From assembly GCA_021298725.1 (NCBI GenBank), contig JAJTDU010000003.1, forward strand, positions 1 to 55,662: 55,662 bases of DNA, given 5' to 3'. This DNA comes from Verrucomicrobiaceae bacterium (GTDB lineage: Bacteria; Verrucomicrobiota; Verrucomicrobiia; Verrucomicrobiales; Verrucomicrobiaceae). A program made the position numbers and the translations under genes. The notes beneath the pieces are model-generated. The model did no database searches. It was not told the origin of the DNA and was given only the letters and a program-made list of their open reading frames with translations. Positions 47,006-55,662 of this stretch are shown here, piece by piece (positions within the stretch are counted from its first letter, which is position 1; each line of letters begins with the position of its first letter).

Positions 47006-47046
47006 GTCCGACACCAGCCTGGCTGGCAGTCATCCATCGAGGCATG

Positions 47047-47086
47047 AAAAAAGTTCAGCCCCTGCTGCTGGGAGGCAGTCAGGGGC
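47047..47086 (-). terminator. rho-independent terminator for the HHH-domain gene
   Basis: On the minus strand GCCCCTG...CAGGGGC followed by TGAACTTTTTT. Confidence 0.6.
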
Positions 47087-47115
47087 CGAGAGGAAGCGCC
47101 AAGGTTTTTAGAAGC

Positions 47116-47571
47116 TCACTTCGTTTCCTTTTTCTTCTCGGGAGACTTTTTCTTAGCCGGGGCTTTCTTCTTTTCGGTCGCAGGCTCGTCTTTTTTCTCC
47201 GGCTGCGGGAAGCCGGCTTTTGCGTGGGCGACCATTTCAGCAAAGGTGGCCTCACCAATGCCCTCGACTTTCGTCACATTGGTCACATCGGCAAAGGGAC
47301 GGGCCTTTTTGATCGCGGCGGCACGGGTTTTGCCCACGTTCGGGATGGTCATCAATGCCGCTTCGTCACCATCGTTGAGCAAAGTGAGCAGCTTGGTTTT
47401 TTGCGATGCCGTCAGCGTTTTGGCGACCGCTTCGACCTTGGCGGACGGTTGGGCTGCCTCAGCGGCAGGAGCCTTTGGTTTGGTGGTGCTCTTTTTCTTG
47501 GGAGCTGTCTCAGCGGCAGTCAGAGAAAGGCCGAGTGCAAGGATGGTGAGGATGGATGCAAGTGTTTTCAT
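47116..47571 (-). CDS. secreted helix-hairpin-helix protein with Lys-rich tail
   Basis: Signal peptide MKTLASILTILALGLSLTAAET; MTIPNVGKTRAAAIKKARPFADVTNVTKVEGIGEATFAEMV (HhH pair); tail KKKAPAKKKSPEKKKETK. Confidence 0.7.
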   Translation of the reverse strand: MKTLASILTILALGLSLTAAETAPKKKSTTKPKAPAAEAAQPSAKVEAVAKTLTASQKTKLLTLLNDGDEAALMTIPNVGKTRAAAIKKARPFADVTNVTKVEGIGEATFAEMVAHAKAGFPQPEKKDEPATEKKKAPAKKKSPEKKKETK

Positions 47572-47724
47572 GAGTTAGGATAATCAATAGACTTGGCTAG
47601 GCTAGCCGGTTGGCTGTTTGATTGTCGAGCAAAAAATTGAATTGTCCCTTAATTTTTCTGAAACACCTCTCCATCTAAAATCTCGACACACAGAGTCGCT
47701 TCCTCCAGAGTTTCCTTCCTAACC

Positions 47725-48963
47725 ATGAATTTGTCTTCTTTTCCCTTTTTGGCTGTGGTGTTGATCTCAGCCGCCGCCCTGCACGCCCAGTCTCCAGCTC
47801 TGCGCAGTTGGACAAGTACGGATGGGCGGAAGATGGAAGCCGCTTTCGTCGCCCTTGAAGGTGATGCGGTGAAGGTTCGCTTGGCGAACGGTAGCACCGT
47901 CGATGTGCCGCTGGCTCGGCTTTCAGCAGCAGACCAAACCTTTGCCAAAAGCCAGACTGCTACGCCAGCGCCGCCCTCCGCCGCTCCAGGCGAGGTCGCC
48001 GCCAGCAAGACCTGGCCGCGCTCCTTCTCCCTACCGGACCGCCCTGAGGTTGTGGTCGTCAAGGAAGACGCCGAGAAGAACGAGTACATCTACCGCTCGC
48101 CGCATTATGAGTTCCAGTGCGACTCAAAGCTCGGTTCCAACGTGGTGCGCGAGTTCGGGCGCATCTTTGAGTCCACCTGGATGCTGAACTGCATGCTGCC
48201 GCTCGATTTGAAGCCCCAGCCCGAAAAGCTGCGTGAGATCTTCCTGGCGCGTCTGTTCACCCAGAAGAGCGATTACATGGAGGCCGGCGGCATCGAAGGC
48301 TCCGCTGGTGTTTACATGAGTGGAAAAAAAGCGCTCATGGTGCCGCTGCAAAGCCTCGGGGTGAAGATGGTCGGCAGCCGTGTCTCTCTGGAAAACAACA
48401 GCGACGATGACATGGCCACGCTCATCCATGAGATCACGCATCAAATGATGAACCACTGGCTGGGGCGGCTGCCCACATGGTACATTGAGGGCAGCGCCGA
48501 GTATGTCGAGATGCTGGAATACAAGCGCAACGGCGGCTTCAGCTTCATCGGCTTGGGTCGTCAACTGCAAGGCTACGCCCGACGCATGAACTACTCAGGC
48601 GGTGGCAAAAGCTTCACGATGATCGACCTGGAAGAGCTCATGACCATCGACGGTCGTCGCTGGGCCGCCGCACTCGGCCAGGACGGCGCGGCCACTGAAA
48701 ACTACGGCTCCGCCGGTTTGCTGACCTATTACTTCTACCATCTCGACGGCAACGGCGACGCGGCCAACATCATCGCCTACCTGCGTGAGATCGAGAACGT
48801 GAAAACCAATGAGGAGGAGCAGGCGGCGGTGAAAAAGCACCTCATGCGCGAGCGCACCTACGCCCAGCTCGGCGAAGACGTGAAAAAAGCCCTTCGCAAG
48901 GAAGGCATCGACATCAGCTTCTTCTCTCCGGGCAAGAACGGGGCCGCAACGTCCACGAACTGA
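47725..48963 (+). CDS. secreted SHD1-like domain + HEXXH (DUF1570-like) putative metallopeptidase
   Basis: RSWTSTDGRKMEAAFVALEGDAVKVRLANGSTVDVPLARLSAADQTF (SHD1-like); LIHEITHQMMNHWLGRLPTWYIEGSAEYVEML. Confidence 0.7.
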   Translation: MNLSSFPFLAVVLISAAALHAQSPALRSWTSTDGRKMEAAFVALEGDAVKVRLANGSTVDVPLARLSAADQTFAKSQTATPAPPSAAPGEVAASKTWPRSFSLPDRPEVVVVKEDAEKNEYIYRSPHYEFQCDSKLGSNVVREFGRIFESTWMLNCMLPLDLKPQPEKLREIFLARLFTQKSDYMEAGGIEGSAGVYMSGKKALMVPLQSLGVKMVGSRVSLENNSDDDMATLIHEITHQMMNHWLGRLPTWYIEGSAEYVEMLEYKRNGGFSFIGLGRQLQGYARRMNYSGGGKSFTMIDLEELMTIDGRRWAAALGQDGAATENYGSAGLLTYYFYHLDGNGDAANIIAYLREIENVKTNEEEQAAVKKHLMRERTYAQLGEDVKKALRKEGIDISFFSPGKNGAATSTN

Positions 48964-48965
48964 GC

Positions 48966-49909
48966 TCAGAGCATGGCAGCGAGGTCCGTCGCGAGCTGTT
49001 TCGCCTCATGCACCGGTCGTTGGGCCTCGCGCTCAACTGGCAGCACGGAGAGATCGGCTTCGTTGAAGACACGCACGGCCATATGTAGCAGGCCGTCTTT
49101 GATCCAGGTGTGTGCGCCCACGGGTGTCTGGCAGCCGGCACCGAGGATTTTCAAGAACTCACGCTCGGCGATGACGCGTGATTCGGTCTCCGCATGATTG
49201 AGCGCACGAATCGTCTCGATGGAGGCCGCATCACTCGCACGGCATTCGATGGCGATCGCCCCCTGGCCTGCGGCAGGAAGGAAGGTCACGGGATCCAGAG
49301 TCAGGGCGCTCAGCGTCTGACCTTCGATGTGAATTTGATCACCCTGCATCAAGCCCAGGCGCAGCAGACCAGCGGCAGCGAGCAAAACGGCATCCAGCGG
49401 CTGATCGCCGAGCACTTTCTTCACGCGCGTGGGCACATTGCCACGAATCTCGACAATCTGCACATCAGGACGCAGAAACTTGAGCTGTGCGGCCCGGCGC
49501 ACGCTGCTGGTGCCCACACGCGCCCCTTGCGGCAGAGTTTCAAGCGTGAAGGGCTGGGCAGTGATGAGTACGTCCTCAATCGCGGCACGCGGCAGCACCG
49601 CGGCGATGGTGAATCCGGCGGCGAGATCGCTCGGCACATCCTTCAAGCTATGCACGGCGGCGTCGATTTGGCCGTTTTCGAGGGCGATTTCGAGTTCCTT
49701 GATGAAGATGCCCTTGTCCACCTGCGCCACGTCGCTGAATTCGGAGAAGCGCAGGTCCTGGCGCTTGTCGCCGCTGGTCTGGATGATCTGGCGCTCAATG
49801 CAATGCGCAGGTGAGGAAACGCGGTTTGCAGCTCCGCCGTGACCATGTTCGTCTGGGTGAGGGCCAGTTCGCTGCCGCGGGTGCCGAGGGTGATTTTTTC
49901 GATGCTCAT
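48966..49909 (-). pseudogene. hemC: hydroxymethylbilane synthase, frame broken by a 5-bp tandem duplication
   Basis: MSIEKITLGTRGSELALTQTNMVTAELQTAFPHLRI in one frame, ERQIIQTSGDKRQDLRFSEF..VDKGIFIKELEIALENGQIDAAVHSLKDVPSDL in another; the aatgcaatgc duplication (49797-49806) explains the shift. Confidence 0.9.
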
Positions 49910-50982
49910 GAAGTGAGAAAGCCGGGCTGGTTGGTGACGGGCGAATGAAGAAAGCCGAACTTTTCGAGTTGTTCCTCAATGATGCGCTCGCAGGCGGCGA
50001 GCTGGCGCTCGCGCTCGCGGCGGCCTTCGTCGGCGATGGTCTGGAGGGCGTCAATGTCGTAGAGATAGACGCCTTCGATCTCGTTCACGGCGGGATCGAC
50101 GTCACGCGGCACGGCGATGTCGATGAGCAGGAGCGGCTCCCAGCGGCGTTTGCGCATGGTTTGCTCGATTTGCTCTGGCTTGATGACGAAATGCGGGGCG
50201 CTGGTGCTGGAAATGATGACATCCACCTCATGCAGGGCGTGCTCCCACTCGTCGAACTTCATCGCAGTGCCCTTCATCTCCTTGGCGAGCTCCACGGCCT
50301 TATCGTAGCTGCGGTTGGAGACGATGATGCTCTTCGCACCGCGAGAGAGCAGGCTTTGCGCGCAGGTGCGGCTCATTTCGCCCGCGCCGACGAGCATGAC
50401 GCGGCATTCCTTCAAATCGTGGACTTTTTCGGCGAGATCCACCGCCACGCTGCCGACGCTGGTGGAACCGCGCTGGATGGTGGTTTCGTTGCGCACCTTT
50501 TTGCCGACGGTGAAGGCCTGCTGAAAGAGCTTATTGAGCGTCTTGCCCGTCGCACCGGTGTCGAGCGCGGTTTTATAAGCCGCTTTGACCTGACCGAAGA
50601 TTTCCGTCTCGCCGAGCACCATGGAATCGAGTCCGCTGACGACGCGGAAGAGGTGCCGTGCGGCTTCGGCGGAGTCGAGGTTATACAGCACCAGCGCCTC
50701 GGCATGCTCGGGCTGGAGCTGGAAATGCTCCACGAGGTAATCTCGCAATGCCGCGTGGCCGTGATCGCCGCTGGGCAGTGCGTGGGTGGCATAGAGTTCC
50801 ACGCGGTTGCAGGTGCTCAGCACGACGCTTCCCTCAAAGCCAGGCAAACCACGCACCTGCTGAACCGCCTGCGGCACCTGCGCTTCGGGGAACGCGAGAC
50901 GTTCACGCACCTCGACGGGCGTGGTTTTGTAGTTCAGGCCCACACAGACGAGGCCGCCATGGTTGTCAGTCGGCTCAGGCAT
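49906..50982 (-). CDS. hemA: glutamyl-tRNA reductase
   Basis: LVCVGLNYKTTPVEVRERLAF; VVLSTCNRVELYAT; VLGETEIFGQVKAAY; VGAGEMSRTCAQ. Confidence 0.95.
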   Translation of the reverse strand: MPEPTDNHGGLVCVGLNYKTTPVEVRERLAFPEAQVPQAVQQVRGLPGFEGSVVLSTCNRVELYATHALPSGDHGHAALRDYLVEHFQLQPEHAEALVLYNLDSAEAARHLFRVVSGLDSMVLGETEIFGQVKAAYKTALDTGATGKTLNKLFQQAFTVGKKVRNETTIQRGSTSVGSVAVDLAEKVHDLKECRVMLVGAGEMSRTCAQSLLSRGAKSIIVSNRSYDKAVELAKEMKGTAMKFDEWEHALHEVDVIISSTSAPHFVIKPEQIEQTMRKRRWEPLLLIDIAVPRDVDPAVNEIEGVYLYDIDALQTIADEGRRERERQLAACERIIEEQLEKFGFLHSPVTNQPGFLTS

Positions 50983-51751
50983 GCGTCACGATCCAGAGCG
51001 AGATGAAGGGCAGAATGAAGCCGATGACGGCCAGCCAAGCGGTTTTGCGCGGCGAGGTGAAGTGCCGCCACATCAGAATGCTGATGACCGCATACAAGGC
51101 CCATACGACCCACGAGAAAATCAGCTTGGGATTCGAGACCGAGGTTTGCAGCGCAAAGGAGATGCCCAGCGCGATGCTCAGCAGCAGCAAACCGAGACGC
51201 ACCAGACGCTGGATCGCGTTCGACAGCCCCTGGATCGGCGGCAGTTGATAAAACAGGCCGCCGATCTGATGTTTTTTGAGCAGGCGCTCCTGGATCAAAT
51301 ACATGACACCCGTGATGCAGGCCAAGGCGAACGCCGCATACGCGATCAGCGCCACGGCGGCATGCAGCTCGACCAGCGCATTGATTTTTCCTTTCGGTGC
51401 GTAAGGGGCGAAACCACCGACTAGCGCCATCATCTGCATGATGCTGAGGAGTGGCGCGGTGAAAACGCCGAGCAAGGACAACCGGAAGGCCGGGCCGACG
51501 AGGAAATACAGCAGCAGAATGCTCCAGGCGATGAAGACAAGGATGTCCGGCAGGCTTTTCATGGGGCACTGGCCGACTTCCTGCCCACGGAGGTAAATGA
51601 AGGCGGTTTGCAGCACGAAACCGCCCGCCATGAGCATCAACTGCGCTCGTCCCTGCTTCCAGGCACCGGATTTCAGCGCCTGCAAGGCCTGCACCACCGC
51701 GCCCACAAAGGTGAGCGTGGCCGCGAGCAAGAGCTGTTGGGAAAGTGGCAT
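50975..51751 (-). CDS. cytochrome c assembly protein family (CcsA/HemX-like)
   Basis: Multi-TM; LVELHAAVALIAYAAFALACITGVMYLIQERLLKKH; FSWVVWALYAVISILMWR; directly upstream of hemA. Confidence 0.85.
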   Translation of the reverse strand: MPLSQQLLLAATLTFVGAVVQALQALKSGAWKQGRAQLMLMAGGFVLQTAFIYLRGQEVGQCPMKSLPDILVFIAWSILLLYFLVGPAFRLSLLGVFTAPLLSIMQMMALVGGFAPYAPKGKINALVELHAAVALIAYAAFALACITGVMYLIQERLLKKHQIGGLFYQLPPIQGLSNAIQRLVRLGLLLLSIALGISFALQTSVSNPKLIFSWVVWALYAVISILMWRHFTSPRKTAWLAVIGFILPFISLWIVTHA

Positions 51752-51857
51752 GGAGGGCGCGGATACTCGCGGGCGTGAGGCAGTTTCGCAAGGGTGAAGG
51801 CAATTACAGCGGCAATGTTGCCATCGCTTGCGCATCCCCGCATCTCCTCCATGATCG

Positions 51858-52397
51858 GTGGCCATGGCCCCTGACATTCTCGACCGCATTCGCAGCACGA
51901 TTCGTGACGTGCCTGATTTCCCGAACCCGGGCATCCTTTTCAAGGACATCACGCCGGTATTGGCGAATCCAACGCTGCTAGCGCAGACGATTGATGGCAT
52001 GATCGAGGCCACGGGCATCACGCAAGTGGACAAGGTCGTGGGCATCGACGCGCGTGGCTTCATTTTCGGCGCTTTGATCGCGGAACGGCTCGGCGCGGGC
52101 TTCATTCCGGTGCGGAAGAAGGGCAAGCTCCCCTGGCAGACGCGGGGGGTGGATTACGCACTGGAATACGGCACGAACACCGTGGAGATCCACCTGGACG
52201 CCATCATGCCCGGCGAGACGGTCCTGCTGGCGGACGATCTGCTGGCCACGGGCGGCACAGCGGGCGCGGCGCTGCATTTGATCGAGCAAGCAGGCGGCCA
52301 AGTGCTGGGTAGCACGTTTTTCATCGAGCTTTCCTTCCTCAGCGGACGTGAAAAAGTCGCCGGTTCCGGCCCGGTCCATTCTTTGATCACTTACTGA
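51858..52397 (+). CDS. apt: adenine phosphoribosyltransferase
   Basis: IRDVPDFPNPGILFKDITPVLANP; VLLADDLLATGGTAGAALHLIEQAGG PRPP motif. Confidence 0.95.
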   Translation: MAMAPDILDRIRSTIRDVPDFPNPGILFKDITPVLANPTLLAQTIDGMIEATGITQVDKVVGIDARGFIFGALIAERLGAGFIPVRKKGKLPWQTRGVDYALEYGTNTVEIHLDAIMPGETVLLADDLLATGGTAGAALHLIEQAGGQVLGSTFFIELSFLSGREKVAGSGPVHSLITY

Positions 52398-52408
52398 GGC
52401 ACGGCGCG

Positions 52409-55213
52409 ATGACGGAACGCGAGTACCTGCGCCACCTGAACAAAAGTGCGCAGAAATTTTTCCCGCTCGAGGACAAGGTGCCTCGTGGTCGCACGGAGAC
52501 GCTGCGCCAGGCGAAGCGCTTCTTGAAAATCAAGGAACAGCGGATCAAGCAGCGGCACCGCACGACTGGCTTCAGCGGCAAGGAAATCTGCCGCATGCGC
52601 TCGGACGTGATCGATTATTTGGTGCGCGTGCTGTGGGAGGAAAGCGTGGCCGCGCTGGCACCCGAGGTGCGGGCGAAGCTGAATGTGAGCGTGGTGGCAC
52701 ACGGTGGCTACGGCCGCCGCGTGATGAGTCCGGGCAGCGATGTGGATCTCACCTTCATGTTTCCTGGCAACAGCGGCAAGGTCAGCCAAGAAGTGGCGCA
52801 GTTGATTCGCGACTACCTGCTCTATTTTTACGATTTGAAGTTCAAGGTCGGCCACGGAGCGCGAAGCGTGGGCGAGTGCATCACCCTGGCGAACGAGAAC
52901 ATCGAGACGAAGACCGCGCTGATGGAGGCGCGGCTCATCACCGGCCAGCCTGCGGCGTTTGAGGAATTTCGCGCCCGGTTTGACAAAGAGTGCATGAACG
53001 GGCGCGAGGAAGAGTTTCTGAAGCTGCGCCAACTCGACCTGGCCACACGCCACGCGAAGCAGGGCGGCACGCCCTTTGTGCAGGAGCCGCATGTGAAAAA
53101 CGGCTGCGGCGGCTTGCGCGACTACCAGAACCTCATCTGGATGACCTATGCGCGGCATCGCACGCTGAACCCGAAGGATCTCGTCGGTCTCGGCCTCATT
53201 TCCAAATCGGGCTGGAAGGAGGTGGCGCAGGCCTATGACTGCATCTTGCGCGTGCGCAATGAGATGCACTACACGGAGAAACGCGCCGAGGATTTACTCA
53301 CCCTGCGTCTGCAGGGGCCCGTGGCTACGAACCTCGGCTACCGCCATAAAACGCTGCTCCGCCGCATTGAGGCGCTGATGCATGACTACTACACTGCCAC
53401 CCGCGATCTGCTACAGCGCAGCAGCGAGGTGATGGACCGCTTCCACCTCCAGCAGCTCGAGACTGGCGAGAAGAAAGGCCGCCTCATGGGCTTCCTGGCC
53501 CGCAGTCGCAAAGAAAAGCAGCAGGAGCGCTTCGACGGCTTCGTCCGCAAGCACGAGCGCCTGTATGCTGAGGAGAACAGAATCTTCAAGGATGACCCGG
53601 AGCGGCTGATGCGCCTCTTCCTTCACACACAGAAGCGCCACCTCCGTCTCAGCCCGGATGTTTTCCAGCTCATCCAGGAAAGCTTCAGCCTCGTGGACAC
53701 CCGCTTCCGTTACAGCAAGGCCAACCGCGAGACCTTCGAGGCCATTCTTTCGCACAAGGGGGACGTGGCGCGCACCCTGCGGCAGATGCACCGTGTCGGC
53801 TTCCTGGGCCGCTACATGCCGGAATTCGGCGCGCTCACCAATCTGGTGCAGCATGAGTTCTTCCACCTCTACACCGCAGACGAGCACACCCTGCGCACCC
53901 TCGACAAGCTGGACGAACTGAGCGATCCCACGCTCAAGGGCACCGAGCTCTTCCAGCAGCTCTTTCATGACCTGCAGCAGCCCTATGTGCTCAACCTCGC
54001 CCTGCTGCTGCATGACGCCGGACGCGCCGCGAACAAAAAGACGCACAGCGATGAAAGCACGATGCTGGCCGCCGCCGTCAGCCGCCGCCTCCAGGTCAAA
54101 GGCGAGCGCCGCCGCCTGCTGCTCTTCCTGGTGGACAATCACCTGCTGATGTACCGCACCGCCACGACGAAGAGCCTCGAAGACCCGCAGGTCATTGAGG
54201 AGTTCGCCGCCATCGTGCGCACCAAGGAGTACCTCGACACGCTCCTGCTCATGACCTACGCGGACTCCAAGGGCACGAGCGACAAAAGCTGGTCTGGCTA
54301 CAAGGAGGCCTCCATCCGCCAGCTTTACCACAGCACGCTGCGTTTCATGAACGCCCCGGCGGATTTCATGAGCCACGCTCAGGTGCCCGTGGTCGAGCTG
54401 ATGGCGGAGGTCAAACGCCGCCTCGGCGCTGAGTTTGAGGCCGAGACGAAAGCGCACTTCCGCCACATACCGCCCTCGTACTTCAATTTCCGCGAGGCCG
54501 AAGCCATCGCCGCGCACATCCGTCAGTTCCGCCAGTTCTTCGTGCAATTGATCCAAGAAGAAGCCGCCGCCGGTCTGCTGCCCGTCATGACCTGGGAAGA
54601 TCACCCGGACCAAGGCTACAGCGAGCTCACCGTCGTCTGCTGGGACCGCCACCTGCTCTTGGCACGCATTTCCGGCGCTCTCGCCGCTGAAAGCATCAAC
54701 ATTCTCAGCGCGGACCTCTACCAGCGTGCCGACCACCTCGTGCTAGACACTTTCCGCGTCTGCAACACCAACTTCGCCGCCGTCACTTCCAAAAGTGCCC
54801 GCGCCCGCGTGGAAGAGTCCGTGCGCAAGGCCTTCAGCGGGCTGCAATTCGACTTCAGCGACGCCATCCGGCTGAAGCTCGGCAAATCCATCACCATGCT
54901 TGATGAGATTGGCGATGAAATCCCGCAGCGCATCTATGTGAACAACAATCTCTCGCCGGATCAAACCGTGCTGGAACTCCAGCTCGTGGACCGTCTCGGC
55001 TTGTTGTACGACCTCTTCATGGCCATCGGTAAGCTGAGGTTCAGCGTCACCCACGCACGCATCAGCACGGAAAAGGGCGTCGCCATCGACGCCATCTATG
55101 TGCAAGACGAAAACGGCCACAAACTGACGGAGCGCACGCAATTGGACGCTCTAGCGAACGCCGTTCACGACGCGGTGCATGTGCGACTGCGCATTCCTGG
55201 AGTGGAATGCTAG
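52409..55213 (+). CDS. glnD: [protein-PII] uridylyltransferase/uridylyl-removing enzyme
   Basis: VVAHGGYGRRVMSPGSDVDLTFMFPG nucleotidyltransferase; LLLHDAGRAANKKTHSD HD domain; two C-terminal ACT-like regions. Confidence 0.9.
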   Translation: MTEREYLRHLNKSAQKFFPLEDKVPRGRTETLRQAKRFLKIKEQRIKQRHRTTGFSGKEICRMRSDVIDYLVRVLWEESVAALAPEVRAKLNVSVVAHGGYGRRVMSPGSDVDLTFMFPGNSGKVSQEVAQLIRDYLLYFYDLKFKVGHGARSVGECITLANENIETKTALMEARLITGQPAAFEEFRARFDKECMNGREEEFLKLRQLDLATRHAKQGGTPFVQEPHVKNGCGGLRDYQNLIWMTYARHRTLNPKDLVGLGLISKSGWKEVAQAYDCILRVRNEMHYTEKRAEDLLTLRLQGPVATNLGYRHKTLLRRIEALMHDYYTATRDLLQRSSEVMDRFHLQQLETGEKKGRLMGFLARSRKEKQQERFDGFVRKHERLYAEENRIFKDDPERLMRLFLHTQKRHLRLSPDVFQLIQESFSLVDTRFRYSKANRETFEAILSHKGDVARTLRQMHRVGFLGRYMPEFGALTNLVQHEFFHLYTADEHTLRTLDKLDELSDPTLKGTELFQQLFHDLQQPYVLNLALLLHDAGRAANKKTHSDESTMLAAAVSRRLQVKGERRRLLLFLVDNHLLMYRTATTKSLEDPQVIEEFAAIVRTKEYLDTLLLMTYADSKGTSDKSWSGYKEASIRQLYHSTLRFMNAPADFMSHAQVPVVELMAEVKRRLGAEFEAETKAHFRHIPPSYFNFREAEAIAAHIRQFRQFFVQLIQEEAAAGLLPVMTWEDHPDQGYSELTVVCWDRHLLLARISGALAAESINILSADLYQRADHLVLDTFRVCNTNFAAVTSKSARARVEESVRKAFSGLQFDFSDAIRLKLGKSITMLDEIGDEIPQRIYVNNNLSPDQTVLELQLVDRLGLLYDLFMAIGKLRFSVTHARISTEKGVAIDAIYVQDENGHKLTERTQLDALANAVHDAVHVRLRIPGVEC

Positions 55214-55443
55214 GTGGACTTAGCGCCGTGGTGCTCTTGGTGGCCCTAGTCGCCGATTTGTCCCTGCGAAAAGTGGTGCTGGCGGCCACCGTGGGCAATG
55301 GCGGCAAGATGCCCCAGCCGGGCCTCATCAAACCAGAGGCCAAACCACACGACGCGAAGGCATGCGCCTCGTGGTGAATGCAGACTCCGACACTGGCAAG
55401 GCCTTGCTGGCAAGACACCGGCCACGCTAGCCGCCGCCCCAGC

Positions 55444-55662
55444 CTATTTCAGCAACCCACTGTCCGTGAGCCATTCGATGAGGCGTTGAGGCCAGCGGGA
55501 GGCGGCGGTGGGTTTGGCGTCGGGTTTGTAGCCGAAACCGTGGCCGGCGTTGGCGTAGAGGTGAAGCTCGGCGGGGACTTGAGCGGCTTTGTATTTGAGG
55601 TAGAGAGTGGCCATGCCTTCGGAGATGTCTTGGCGATCGTGATAACCGGCGGCGATGAAGAG
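55444..55662 (-). CDS. alpha/beta hydrolase C-terminal fragment, 5' partial at window edge
   Basis: Minus-strand translation LFIAAGYHDRQDISEGMATLYLKYKAAQVPAELHLYANAGHGFGYKPDAKPTAASRWPQRLIEWLTDSGLLK*. Confidence 0.7.
   Translation of the reverse strand, partial: LFIAAGYHDRQDISEGMATLYLKYKAAQVPAELHLYANAGHGFGYKPDAKPTAASRWPQRLIEWLTDSGLLK

Noticed and set aside
53411-54736. 441-aa minus-strand ORF opposite glnD
   Set aside because: Antisense artefact; the glnD reading is well supported.
55214-55443. Short ORFs between glnD and the terminal hydrolase fragment
   Set aside because: No start/SD context or recognisable motifs; left unannotated.

Overview
This GC-rich bacterial window of about 55.7 kb looks like a Verrucomicrobiota-type chromosome (lineage inferred from gene content only). 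Most of it is housekeeping and metabolic genes: ppdK, split nuo clusters (nuoDE and nuoIJKLMN), glmM/cdaA, bioD, priA, grpE-dnaJ, pyc, ccsA/hemX-hemA-hemC, apt, glnD. There are also a few accessory loci: a RhuM-family gene, an AbrB/Doc-type toxin-antitoxin pair, a truncated PIN toxin and a sulfatase. The observations I rate highest are: (1) an identical 18-bp palindrome TTGTGAAAAATTTCACAA (CRP-like TGTGA-N6-TCACA) at the same distance upstream of both nuoD and nuoI, each followed by a matching promoter-like arrangement; (2) a 51-aa Lys/Ala/Pro histone-H1-like ORF with its own Shine-Dalgarno and three perfect 27-bp repeats, in frame with and uninterrupted from the 3' end of ppdK; (3) three frame-breaking lesions in otherwise intact genes: an 11-bp tandem duplication in rhuM, a 5-bp tandem duplication in hemC, and a deletion of about 100 nt in the biotin carboxylase domain of pyc; (4) a truncated PIN gene between the pyc stop codon and a decayed second copy of the pyc 3' end; (5) a fusion of a beta-lactamase-family hydrolase to a NamZ/DUF1343 exo-muramidase; (6) a CdaR-like stub without YbbR domains between cdaA and glmM. 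No CRISPR arrays, rRNA or tRNA genes were recognised. Family assignments are from reading the translations, not from database searches.
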